Of a DNA stretch of 12,317 nucleotides, positions 1 through 6,102 are shown one piece after another. This DNA comes from DUAL01 sp964478325 (GTDB lineage Bacteria > Bacteroidota > Bacteroidia > Flavobacteriales > BACL11). The notes under the pieces were generated by a model. The model ran no database searches and had not been told where the DNA came from. It saw nothing but the letters and a program-made list of their open reading frames with translations. The first letter of the stretch is position 1. The number at the start of each line of letters is the position of its first letter. The stretch is from positions 1 through 12,317 of the forward strand of contig CAYZIA010000048.1 in NCBI GenBank assembly GCA_964478325.1. The letters are read 5' to 3'. The position numbers and the translations under genes were made by a program.

Positions 1-171
1 AATAACACCAATAAACGAGCCTCCTGCATCTTGGATATTTCCAACAGGATCCCAGCCTAAAATTTTATCATCAATTAGAAGCTGTACAATAATACCTAAA
101 CAAAGAAAATAAAGCGCTATTGTAATCGCTTTTTTTAGTAAGCTTACAATTTGCTTAAAAAGTTTTTCCAT
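1..171 (-). CDS. Small two-helix membrane protein, 3' end cut by window edge
   Basis: The frame opens at an ATG (171-169) and runs off the left edge after 57 codons, so the C-terminus is missing. The product starts MEKLFKQIVSLLKKA. A hydrophobic helix follows at about residues 16-34, then a short polar stretch (DDKILGWDPVG), then a glycine-rich segment (GGSFIGVI) that begins a second helix. It aligns over its whole visible length with the protein encoded at 291-515: an M-acidic/polar-x-x-FK start, a shared LxLGxxVxxL core and a final GGSxxG. The two are probably paralogues, and by that alignment about 10-15 residues are missing here. I recognise no family and assign no function. The gene is the most convincing of the small ones because a good Bacteroidota promoter (195-226) lies just upstream and a strong inverted repeat separates it from its paralogue. 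Confidence 0.72.
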   Translation of the reverse strand, partial: MEKLFKQIVSLLKKAITIALYFLCLGIIVQLLIDDKILGWDPVGNIQDAGGSFIGVI

Positions 172-194
172 AATTTGTTTCTTAAAATATTTTC

Positions 195-226
195 CAAACT
201 TAAACTATAATTATGAGTTAACAAAA
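195..226 (-). promoter_or_regulatory. Bacteroidota-type promoter for the small membrane gene at 1-171
   Basis: Read on the minus strand, this is TTTTG (226-222), a 19-bp spacer, then TAAGTTTG (202-195). It matches the phylum consensus of a -33 TTTG element about 19 bp from a -7 TAnnTTTG box. Transcription would start near 188, leaving a leader of about 17 nt before the ATG at 171. It is the best two-part promoter in the window and lies downstream of the terminator at 237-277, so this gene should be transcribed independently. Confidence 0.7.
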
Positions 227-236
227 TTTGTTGTTA

Positions 237-277
237 AAATAAAATAGCCCTACTATGATAGTAGGGCTATTTTATTT
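237..277. terminator. Bidirectional intrinsic terminator
   Basis: A perfect inverted repeat pairs 237-255 with 259-277 (19 bp) around a 3-nt loop TGA. The core is TAGCCCTACTA/TAGTAGGGCTA and the flanks are A/T runs, so either strand gives a GC-containing stem followed by a U-rich tract. It lies 13 bp past the stop of the minus-strand gene at 291-515 and upstream of the next gene's promoter. Its main role is therefore probably to end the 291-515 transcript. Confidence 0.85.
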
Positions 278-290
278 GATTAACTAAAAT

Positions 291-515
291 CTACCCACGT
301 AATAGCCCAAATAGAACGCAAATTCCAACAAGTCCTGCAAAACCAGAACCTCCTAGGCTATTAAGTATATTCATCACATTGTCAATAACAGTGATTCCAA
401 ACATTGCACCTCCTCCAAAAAGGATTTCAACTGCAACACCAAGACCTAACACAGTCATAATAAGACCAGTCAAACCTTTAAAAAAACCATTAAAGTACTT
501 AAATACATTGTCCAT
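291..515 (-). CDS. Small two-helix membrane protein, unknown family
   Basis: This 74-residue protein starts at the ATG at 515-513 (MDNVFKYFNG). The frame is open back to an ATG at 644, but the extra 43 residues are basic, low in complexity and unlike the paralogue, and that ATG sits inside a promoter-like TATGTTTG. The shorter start gives the same N-terminus pattern as the paralogue at 1-171. Helix 1 is about residues 14-33 and helix 2 about 57-72. A short segment (ITVIDNVMNILNSLGG) lies between them and an arginine is near the end. Both helices are glycine-rich, giving a superficial likeness to small pilin or coat-type membrane proteins, but no signature supports that. No Shine-Dalgarno site is visible; the leader is A/T-rich, as is usual in this phylum. 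Function unknown. Confidence 0.68.
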   Translation of the reverse strand: MDNVFKYFNGFFKGLTGLIMTVLGLGVAVEILFGGGAMFGITVIDNVMNILNSLGGSGFAGLVGICVLFGLLRG

Positions 516-543
516 AATTAAAAATTTTTGGTTAATACTACCC

Positions 544-551
544 CAAACATA
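544..551 (-). promoter_or_regulatory. Promoter -7 box for the small membrane gene at 291-515
   Basis: On the minus strand this reads TATGTTTG, a full match to TAnnTTTG. Transcription would begin near 537, about 22 nt ahead of the ATG at 515. No clear TTG element is found 19-21 bp upstream, so the call rests on the -7 box and its position. An identical box at 645-638 is a possible alternative with a longer leader. Confidence 0.42.
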
Positions 552-703
552 AAGGATATATCTCTTGTTGACCTGTTTTTGTGATATTTTTCTATTATTT
601 GTTCTTTTTCTTCCTTTATTAATATTGCTAAAATCAGCAAACATATAAAATACTAGAAATCAGATAGATAGATATAATAAAGTTGAAAATAAAGATAAAA
701 ATT

Positions 704-781
704 ATATCCCCTTTTTAACATTTTATTGTTAAAAATAGTGATATAGTGTAAGTGATTGATAATCAGAATGAAAGGGGGTAT
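704..781. repeat. Nested inverted repeats, possible branched RNA structure
   Basis: An outer stem pairs 704-714 (ATATCCCCTTT) with 771-781 (AAAGGGGGTAT). It is 11 bp with one G-U wobble if transcribed on the plus strand, or one mismatch on the minus strand. Inside it are a hairpin at 715-720/727-732, which can grow to 712-720/727-735 at the expense of the outer stem, and a second hairpin at 753-757/761-765 with a 3-nt loop. Together they could form a three-way junction. It could be a 3' UTR element or terminator of the dehydrogenase operon (minus strand), or a small RNA (plus strand). In AT-rich DNA the short inner hairpins may be chance; the CCCC/GGGG outer stem is the stronger part. Confidence 0.35.
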
Positions 782-813
782 TTATCCTAAAATTATTGCT
801 TTTTTAGCTGCAC

Positions 814-1515
814 TTATTCAAAATCCCTCAAATTTAGAATAATTTCATTAAAATCCTCATTTTTTGCTATTATTTGGAATATTTTGAGTGCAACAAAATC
901 AACCGAAAAAAGCTCATTTCTGTTGTAGTAATCTATAAATTGTTGTTTTATAGGAAAGAAATTTGCATCAGATTTCCGAATTTCTTCTTGCATATTGGTA
1001 TTTACTACTCCTGGATGAATAGAAAATATTTTTAGATTCTCATGTTTTTCTTTATGAATTACCTTTGTAAGCATATCCAGACCAGATTTTGTTGCGCAAT
1101 AGGTACTCCATGAGGGGATTGGATTATTTGCAGCACCAGAACTAATATTGATAAGTAATCTCTTATTAGCATAGTTGTTAATGAATTTTCTACTTAAAAG
1201 AGTTGGACTAATGATATTTAGATTATACTCCCTTAAGATCTCTTCATTTTTTTTTTTATGAATTGGCAAAATACTTCCAATCGTTGCTGCATTATTTACA
1301 AGTAACAAATCAGAAGCAAGATCAATATCTGGGAATCTCAGTTTTTGTACTTCTTCGATATTGCTCAAATCAATTTTAGTAAAAGTAAAGTTCTTATTCT
1401 CAATTTGATTTGTTCTAGAATATCCAAAAACAAGATAATTTTCAGAAAGGAGTAATTTGGCTAATGCCTTACCAATACCACTACCTGTCCCTGTTATTAG
1501 CGCTACTTTTTGCAA
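814..1515 (-). CDS. Short-chain dehydrogenase/reductase (SDR)
   Basis: This 233-residue classical SDR has the nucleotide-binding glycine motif TGTGSGIG (residues 8-15), NNAA (74-77), the structural Asn100, catalytic Ser125 or Ser126, and Tyr139-x3-Lys143 in YCATK. A PG turn follows at 168-169 (IHPGVVNTNM). It should be a cytosolic NAD(P)(H)-dependent oxidoreductase. The compact length and general look resemble the sepiapterin-reductase/benzil-reductase-like branch, but the substrate cannot be read from sequence. The only canonical start is a TTG at 1515-1513, directly after the in-frame TAA of the cystathionine enzyme gene (1518-1516). The two genes therefore form an operon with no spacer and are probably translationally coupled. 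No internal ATG would preserve the glycine motif. Confidence 0.88.
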   Translation of the reverse strand: MQKVALITGTGSGIGKALAKLLLSENYLVFGYSRTNQIENKNFTFTKIDLSNIEEVQKLRFPDIDLASDLLLVNNAATIGSILPIHKKKNEEILREYNLNIISPTLLSRKFINNYANKRLLINISSGAANNPIPSWSTYCATKSGLDMLTKVIHKEKHENLKIFSIHPGVVNTNMQEEIRKSDANFFPIKQQFIDYYNRNELFSVDFVALKIFQIIAKNEDFNEIILNLRDFE

Positions 1516-2661
1516 TTATAATTTATTAAGAGCATTTTCTAGGTCAGCTACTAAATCTTCCACATCTTCTATTCCTACGCTTAGTCGTATTAAAGAATCT
1601 ACTACTCCTGTTTTTTCTCTTTCCTTTTTAGGAATTGCAGCATGCGTCATACTTACAGGATGCCCACATAAAGATTCTACTCCTCCTAAGCTTTCAGCAA
1701 GTGTAAAATAATGAGTATTCGACACAACTGTTATAGCATCTTCTAATTTATTTCCATTAATATTAAAGGAGACCATGCCTCCAAAATCATCCATTTGTTT
1801 TTTGGCAATTTTATGGTTTGGGTGTGACTCAAACCCTGGCCAATATACATCTCCAACTTTTGGATGTCCTTTAAGGAAGTTTGCAATTACCTTACCATTC
1901 TCACAATGTCTTTGCATTCTTAAATGTAAAGTTTTTATTCCTCTTAAAACTAAGAAAGAATCCATTGGTCCCGGTACAGCACCACATGAATTTTGAATAG
2001 CATACAATCTTTCTGCTAAAGCATAATTTTTACATATTGCTGCTCCCATTACAACATCAGAATGTCCACTCATGTATTTAGTTAGTGAATGCATTACAAT
2101 ATCAGCTCCTAAATCCAAAGGCCTTTGTAAATAAGGAGTAGCGAACGTATTATCAATCACAAAAATTAAATTATGCTTCTTTGAGATTTCCCCCAAACTC
2201 TCAATATTAATAATATTAAGCATAGGATTGGTTGGGGTTTCAGCCCAAATCATTTTAGTATTTTTATTTACTAAGGACTCAATCTTATATGTATCATCCA
2301 TTCGCATAAAATGAAATTTAACACCATAATTTTCAAAAATTTGTGTAAAGATTCGGTAAGTTCCTCCATATAAATCATTGGTTGAGATCACTTCATCTCC
2401 AGGAGATAATAATTTTATAATAGCATCAATTGCCCCAAGCCCACTCCCAAAACAAAGTCCATATTTCCCATTTTCTAATGCTGCCAAATTTTGTTCCAAA
2501 GCATTTCTTGTTGGGTTTCCAGTTCTGGAATATTCATATCCTTTATGATCGCCAGGGGAAGCTTGTGCATAAGTTGAGGTTTGATAGATTGGTGTCATGA
2601 TTGCGCCAGTAGTTGGGTCAGCCTCTTGACCTGCATGTATAGTTTTTGTTCCGAATTTCAT
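1516..2661 (-). CDS. Cystathionine gamma-synthase / gamma-lyase (PLP enzyme)
   Basis: This 381-residue cytosolic enzyme belongs to the Cys/Met metabolism PLP family (fold type I). Visible landmarks are YEYSRTGNPTR (42-52, phosphate contact from the neighbouring subunit), Tyr98 in NDLYGG (ring stacking), Asp170 (pyridine nitrogen), Lys195 in HSLTKYMSGHSD (Schiff-base lysine), SLGGVES (325-331) and Arg359 in RLSVG (carboxylate binding). The family either builds cystathionine from an activated homoserine and cysteine or splits it to cysteine. The glutamate typical of animal gamma-lyase after SLGGxESL appears to be Gly333 here, but this does not settle the activity. The start chosen is ATG 2661-2659 (MKFGTKTIHAG), the usual N-terminus. 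The frame extends ten codons further to a TTG that overlaps the promoter box. It is the first gene of a two-gene operon with the SDR. Confidence 0.92.
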   Translation of the reverse strand: MKFGTKTIHAGQEADPTTGAIMTPIYQTSTYAQASPGDHKGYEYSRTGNPTRNALEQNLAALENGKYGLCFGSGLGAIDAIIKLLSPGDEVISTNDLYGGTYRIFTQIFENYGVKFHFMRMDDTYKIESLVNKNTKMIWAETPTNPMLNIINIESLGEISKKHNLIFVIDNTFATPYLQRPLDLGADIVMHSLTKYMSGHSDVVMGAAICKNYALAERLYAIQNSCGAVPGPMDSFLVLRGIKTLHLRMQRHCENGKVIANFLKGHPKVGDVYWPGFESHPNHKIAKKQMDDFGGMVSFNINGNKLEDAITVVSNTHYFTLAESLGGVESLCGHPVSMTHAAIPKKEREKTGVVDSLIRLSVGIEDVEDLVADLENALNKL

Positions 2662-2688
2662 CTTTATTCTATCTTGATTTATACAAAG

Positions 2689-2696
2689 CAAATCTA
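2689..2696 (-). promoter_or_regulatory. Promoter -7 box for the cystathionine enzyme operon
   Basis: TAGATTTG on the minus strand matches TAnnTTTG. Transcription would start near 2682, about 20 nt before the ATG at 2661. No good TTG element lies at the expected distance upstream. The box is back to back with the plus-strand box at 2720-2727. Confidence 0.45.
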
Positions 2697-2719
2697 TTAA
2701 AATTTGCAGAATTTAATTT

Positions 2720-2727
2720 TACTTTTG
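2720..2727 (+). promoter_or_regulatory. Promoter -7 box for the EamA transporter gene
   Basis: TACTTTTG matches TAnnTTTG and puts a transcription start near 2734, leaving only about 10 nt before the TTG start at 2744. A TTTG lies at 2703-2706, but its 13-bp spacer is too short for a standard -33 element. Confidence 0.42.
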
Positions 2728-2743
2728 CTGACAAATTAATAAG

Positions 2744-3649
2744 TTGAATAAAATACTTTTAGCACATATTTCGTTACTAATAGCAAATTTAATATATGCT
2801 ATCAATTACACTTTTGCAAAGGATGTAATGCCTGATTTTATTGCACCTTCCGGATTTATTCTATTAAGAGTAATTGGCGCACTATTTTTGTTTGCATTGT
2901 CCTATTTTTTATTTGTAAAAGAAAAAGTGGAACGAAAAGATATTTTTCGCCTAGCTATTTGCGGCGTTTTTGGAGTCGCCATTAATCAACTCTTATTTTT
3001 TGAAGGACTGAATTTAACAAGCCCTATAAATGCTGCAATTGTAATGACGGTCAGCCCAATTTTAGTAATTCTTCTCTCTTTCCTAATTATAAAAGAAGCA
3101 CTTACTTTTAGAAAAGGAGCTGGGATTTTTTTAGGATTAATTGGAGCATCTATGCTGATTTTAAAAGCAGGGAGTATTGACTTTTCTTCTAATTATCAAA
3201 CAGGGAATTTGTTTGTATTTATTAATGCATCTAGTTATGCTTTATATTTGGTGATTCTAAAACCAATGATAGAAAAATACAATCCAATTACTATAATGTT
3301 TTATGTTTTTAGCTTTGGGTTTTTGTATGTGATCCCTTTTGGATTTAGCAATTTAGCGGATGTAAAATGGGCAATTATTCCATCTAATATTTATTGGGAA
3401 ATTGCTTTTGTGGTGGTTTGCACTACCTTTATTGCCTATTTACTGAATTCATCAGCCCTAAAACAACTGAGCCCAACTACTGTGAGTATTTACATTTATT
3501 TACAACCTATTTTTGCTACACTTTTTGCTATTTTTTGGGGAGTAGACAGCTTAGATAATCAAAAAATCATGGCAGCTATCCTTATCTTTTTTGGGGTTTA
3601 TTTGGTAAGTGTTCGCTCCTTAAAGGATAGAAAAGAGAAACTTTCCTAA
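2744..3649 (+). CDS. EamA/DMT-superfamily membrane transporter
   Basis: This 301-residue inner-membrane protein has about ten hydrophobic helices in two repeated EamA halves, roughly residues 7-140 and 155-291. The start of the first half, HISLLIANLIYAINYTFAKDVMP, is typical of drug/metabolite transporters, as is NLTSPINAAIVMTVSPILVILLS at about 90-112. The second half repeats the pattern with LSPTTVSIYIYLQPIFATLFAIFWG at about 242-266. The family mostly exports amino acids or other small metabolites; the substrate here is unknown. The start is TTG at 2744. An in-frame TGA lies five codons upstream (2729-2731), and the first in-frame ATG is codon 29, which would remove helix 1. The gene is divergent from the cystathionine enzyme, and its stop codon overlaps a promoter-like box for yicC. 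Confidence 0.9.
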   Translation: MNKILLAHISLLIANLIYAINYTFAKDVMPDFIAPSGFILLRVIGALFLFALSYFLFVKEKVERKDIFRLAICGVFGVAINQLLFFEGLNLTSPINAAIVMTVSPILVILLSFLIIKEALTFRKGAGIFLGLIGASMLILKAGSIDFSSNYQTGNLFVFINASSYALYLVILKPMIEKYNPITIMFYVFSFGFLYVIPFGFSNLADVKWAIIPSNIYWEIAFVVVCTTFIAYLLNSSALKQLSPTTVSIYIYLQPIFATLFAIFWGVDSLDNQKIMAAILIFFGVYLVSVRSLKDRKEKLS

Positions 3650-3654
3650 ATTTG
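3647..3654 (+). promoter_or_regulatory. Promoter -7 box for the yicC-gmk-nadD operon
   Basis: TAAATTTG matches TAnnTTTG; its first three bases are the stop codon of the transporter gene. Transcription would start near 3661, about 9 nt before the yicC ATG at 3670. No TTG is visible 19-21 bp upstream, so this is only a candidate, and readthrough from the transporter gene is equally possible. Confidence 0.38.
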
Positions 3655-3669
3655 TAAAAATTTTATAAG

Positions 3670-4584
3670 ATGATACAATCTATGACAGGCTATGGGGAGG
3701 CCGAAATCAACCTAGAAAATGCAAATTTTACTATTCAAGTAAAATCACTTAACTCCAAGCAAATAGATGCGACTATAAAGATGTCATCTATATATAGAGA
3801 TAAAGAAATTGGGCTCAGAAAGTTGCTTTCAGAAAAATTACAAAGAGGAAAAATTGAACTTTCAATTTGGAGAGAAAAATCAGAATCTTCTTCAAAGCAT
3901 ACTATAAATACAGCAGTTGTTAAAGATTATCATGAACAGATATTAAAATTACAAAAAGAATTAAATTTAAAATCAAGTATTTGGAGTACAAGTTTTTATG
4001 AATTAGGATTAATAAATAAATCTGATATTATTCCAACTTTATTAGAAATGCCTAATGCATTGATAAAGGGAGAGGAAAAATCAAATGAAAATGAATGGAA
4101 TGAAATTGCAAAAGGAGTAGAAATAGCAATCAAAAATTTATTGCAATTCCGATTAGATGAAGGAAAGGAATTAGAGAATGATATAACATCTAGAATAAAA
4201 AGTTTAACCTCTCTTTTAATTGAAATAGCTCCTTTTACAAAGCGTAGAATTGAGAAAGTGCAAAAATCATTAAATGAAAAACTAGCAGAGATTGAAAGTA
4301 AAAATATTGATGAAAATAGGTTTGAACAAGAGATAATCTATTATTTAGAAAAACAAGATATTACTGAAGAACAAGTAAGATTAGATGCACATCTGAAATA
4401 TTTTACAGAAACCATGAATACAGATTCTCCAAATGGGAAAAAGTTAGGATTCATTGCACAGGAGATGGGTAGAGAAATCAATACAATTGGGTCAAAATCA
4501 TCAGATGCAGATATGCAAAAAATAGTGGTTCACATGAAAGATGAATTGGAGAAAATTAAGGAGCAGCTCCTCAATATTTTATAA
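3670..4584 (+). CDS. yicC: YicC/YloC-family endoribonuclease
   Basis: This 304-residue protein has both family domains: the N-terminal YicC domain beginning with the hallmark MIQSMTGYGEAE, and the C-terminal DUF1732 part with the conserved run RLDAHLKYFTE, SPNGKKLGFIAQEM and REINTIGSKS near the end. YicC proteins are cytosolic endoribonucleases, and the E. coli member has been linked to small-RNA turnover. That role is known for the family and not shown here. Length is close to the usual 285-300 residues. The start is the ATG at 3670, giving the canonical N-terminus. The stop codon overlaps the gmk start by one base (TAATG at 4582-4586), which suggests coupled translation. The yicC-gmk-nadD order is familiar in Bacteroidota. 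Confidence 0.93.
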   Translation: MIQSMTGYGEAEINLENANFTIQVKSLNSKQIDATIKMSSIYRDKEIGLRKLLSEKLQRGKIELSIWREKSESSSKHTINTAVVKDYHEQILKLQKELNLKSSIWSTSFYELGLINKSDIIPTLLEMPNALIKGEEKSNENEWNEIAKGVEIAIKNLLQFRLDEGKELENDITSRIKSLTSLLIEIAPFTKRRIEKVQKSLNEKLAEIESKNIDENRFEQEIIYYLEKQDITEEQVRLDAHLKYFTETMNTDSPNGKKLGFIAQEMGREINTIGSKSSDADMQKIVVHMKDELEKIKEQLLNIL

Positions 4585-5144
4585 TGGAAAAACTTATTGT
4601 AATATCAGCTCCATCAGGAGCAGGAAAAACTTCCATAGTTCATTTTTTATTGGAGAACATTGAAACACTTTCTTTTTCTGTATCGGCTTGTAGTAGAGCA
4701 AGAAGGGAGAATGAAACAGATGGCATAGATTATCATTTTTTAGGGGTGGAAGAATTTCAAAAAAAAATAACAAAGGGTGACTTTCTGGAATGGGAAGAGG
4801 TTTACAAGAATCAATATTATGGAACTTTAAAATCAGAAGTAGAAAGAATTTGGAGGGCAGGGAAAATAGTAATCTTTGATTTGGATGTAATTGGAGGAAT
4901 CAACATAAAAAATCAATACCCAAGCAAATGTTTGTCCATCTTTATCATGCCGCCATCTCTTACAGTTTTAGAAGAAAGATTACAAAAAAGAGATTCAGAA
5001 TCGGCAGATAGTTTACGAAAAAGAATAGCAAAAGCAGAACGAGAAATAGCAAAGAGTGAGGAATTTGACAAAGTAATTTTGAATGATAATTTTTCTATAG
5101 CTTGCATGCATACTATGAAAGCAATTCAAAAATTTATTGGATGA
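4584..5144 (+). CDS. gmk: Guanylate kinase
   Basis: This 186-residue enzyme phosphorylates GMP (and dGMP) to GDP using ATP in the cytosol, an essential step in purine nucleotide supply. The P-loop is APSGAGKTS (9-17). The GMP-binding part spans about 31-81, with Arg38, Arg41, Tyr50, Glu69/Glu72 and the YYGT at 78-81. FDLDVIGG (98-105) is the conserved strand after it. The mobile lid carries ERLQKRDSES (130-140), followed by RKRIAKAEREI (145-155). The usual SHTTR-type motif reads SACSR here (34-38), a variant that keeps the arginine. The length is slightly short but complete. It overlaps yicC by 1 bp and nadD by 4 bp (ATGA). Confidence 0.95.
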   Translation: MEKLIVISAPSGAGKTSIVHFLLENIETLSFSVSACSRARRENETDGIDYHFLGVEEFQKKITKGDFLEWEEVYKNQYYGTLKSEVERIWRAGKIVIFDLDVIGGINIKNQYPSKCLSIFIMPPSLTVLEERLQKRDSESADSLRKRIAKAEREIAKSEEFDKVILNDNFSIACMHTMKAIQKFIG

Positions 5145-5710
5145 GAATAGGCTTATTTTTCGGATCTTTCAATCCTATGCATATTGGACATAAAGTAATA
5201 GCATCTTATATGGCTGAATTTTCGGATTTGCAGCATGTATGGTTTGTAGTCTCTCCTCAAAATCCACTCAAACAAAAACAAATCTTATTGGATAAGCATC
5301 ATCGTTTGATGATAATCAGAATGGAAGTGGAGGACAATCCGAAATTATCTGCCTCTGATATTGAGTTTAATTTATCGCAACCCTCTTACACTATTGATAC
5401 TTTGGAAAACTTAAAAGAGCAATATCCAGAAAATGATTTTGTTTTAATTATTGGAGCAGATAATTTGCAGAGTTTTCACAAATGGAAAGAGTATGAGCAG
5501 ATTCTAGCTAATTATTCTGTTTATGTGTATCCAAGGCTAGGTATTGAGATAAGTAATTCGCATGAGAATATCCATATAATAAAGGGCGTTCCTAAAATGG
5601 AAATTTCTGCTTCTTTTATTAGAGATGCTATAAAGAAGGGGCAAGATGTTTCTTATTTAATTCCTGAAAAAGCATGGCAATATATTAAAGAAATGAATCT
5701 TTACAAATAG
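5141..5710 (+). CDS. nadD: Nicotinate-nucleotide adenylyltransferase
   Basis: This 189-residue cytosolic enzyme joins nicotinate mononucleotide and ATP to give deamido-NAD, a late step in NAD synthesis. The nucleotidyltransferase signature is GSFNPMHIGH (8-17, with the T/HxGH histidines). A conserved middle segment reads FVLIIGADNLQSFHKWKEYEQIL, and the C-terminal motif is ISASFIRDAIKKGQDVSYLIP, with the SxxxR nucleotide-binding pattern. The start is ATG 5141, which gives MRIGLFFGSFNP. The frame could reach a TTG at 5102 inside gmk, but the extra residues have no family support. The ATGA overlap with the gmk stop (5141-5144) indicates one operon. A small lipoprotein gene follows 7 bp after the stop. 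Confidence 0.94.
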   Translation: MRIGLFFGSFNPMHIGHKVIASYMAEFSDLQHVWFVVSPQNPLKQKQILLDKHHRLMIIRMEVEDNPKLSASDIEFNLSQPSYTIDTLENLKEQYPENDFVLIIGADNLQSFHKWKEYEQILANYSVYVYPRLGIEISNSHENIHIIKGVPKMEISASFIRDAIKKGQDVSYLIPEKAWQYIKEMNLYK

Positions 5711-5717
5711 AATAAGG

Positions 5718-6062
5718 ATGTTAGAATTAGCAAATAAGATTATTATAGTTTTGACTTTATTCTTGGCGATTTTTGCTTGTGGTTTTAGCACAAAAGAACA
5801 AATTAAGATTGAAGAACCAAAGGAATATGTTGGTTGGTGGGTGTATGGAGAAGGACAACATATTTTTAAAGATGAAACCACTTTAGAAGAATGGGGACTT
5901 ACTTTTCCTAATGAAAATAAGATAGAATTAGTTGAGCTTTATTTAGCAGTTTGTGAAATGGAATATTTCCCAATGGAATGTAATATGATTGGATATTTGG
6001 AGAGAGACACCTTAATAGTTGCTGACTTTGAAATTACCTATATACAAGGCTGTGGGGAATAG
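5718..6062 (+). CDS. Small putative lipoprotein, unknown function
   Basis: This 114-residue protein has a short N-terminus, a hydrophobic stretch (residues 8-20, IIIVLTLFLAIFA) and Cys21 in an IFAC lipobox, so it is probably exported and lipid-anchored. The mature part is about 94 residues, acidic and rich in aromatic residues. It includes YVGWWVYGEGQHIF (37-50), a TLEEWGLTFPNE segment and three further cysteines (79, 88, 112) that could form a disulfide in the periplasm. No acidic surface-export signal directly follows Cys21, so an inner-facing location is likelier, though uncertain. I recognise no family. It follows nadD by 7 bp and is probably the last gene of that operon; any functional link to NAD synthesis is unproven. 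Confidence 0.78.
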   Translation: MLELANKIIIVLTLFLAIFACGFSTKEQIKIEEPKEYVGWWVYGEGQHIFKDETTLEEWGLTFPNENKIELVELYLAVCEMEYFPMECNMIGYLERDTLIVADFEITYIQGCGE

Positions 6063-6102
6063 TAAAAGAATTGTTTTTTAGATATTAAATTATACTTTTA
6101 CT
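6061..6102. terminator. Possible weak terminator between convergent genes
   Basis: AGTAAAAG (6061-6068) and CTTTTACT (6095-6102) are exact inverted complements across a 26-base AT-rich loop. The repeat spans the stop codons of the converging lipoprotein and M28 genes. A T-run (6074-6079) lies in the loop. An 8-bp, GC-poor stem with a long loop is weak evidence, and chance is quite possible. Confidence 0.25.

Larger units (their letters stand above)
516..813. other. Non-coding interval with a promoter box and an RNA-fold candidate
   Basis: About 300 bases lie between two minus-strand genes with no convincing coding sequence. The only long frame here is the unlikely N-terminal extension of the 291-515 protein. 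The interval holds two TATGTTTG boxes on the minus strand (551-544 and 645-638), a short AGAT tandem near 662-672, and the inverted-repeat cluster at 704-781. A weak 6-bp hairpin (CTAAAA 787-792 with TTTTAG 802-807) lies just beyond the stop codon of the dehydrogenase at 814. Confidence 0.5.

Noticed and set aside
111..136. Plus-strand hairpin AAAGCG/CGCTTT followed by a T-run, like a terminator
   Set aside because: It lies inside the minus-strand coding sequence of the first small gene. The stem is 6 bp and no plus-strand gene precedes it.
516..644. N-terminal extension of the 291-515 protein to an ATG at 644
   Set aside because: The extra residues are basic and low in complexity, the paralogue lacks them, and the ATG lies inside a promoter-like TATGTTTG.
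662..672. AGAT short tandem repeat
   Set aside because: Fewer than three clean units in AT-rich DNA, which is unremarkable.
2662..2691. Ten-codon upstream extension of the cystathionine enzyme to a TTG
   Set aside because: The TTG overlaps the predicted -7 box, and the ATG at 2661 gives the family's usual N-terminus MKFGTKTIHAG.
5102..5140. Longer nadD beginning at TTG 5102
   Set aside because: It would add 13 residues before the conserved MRIGLFFGSFNP, and the ATGA overlap with gmk is the usual arrangement.
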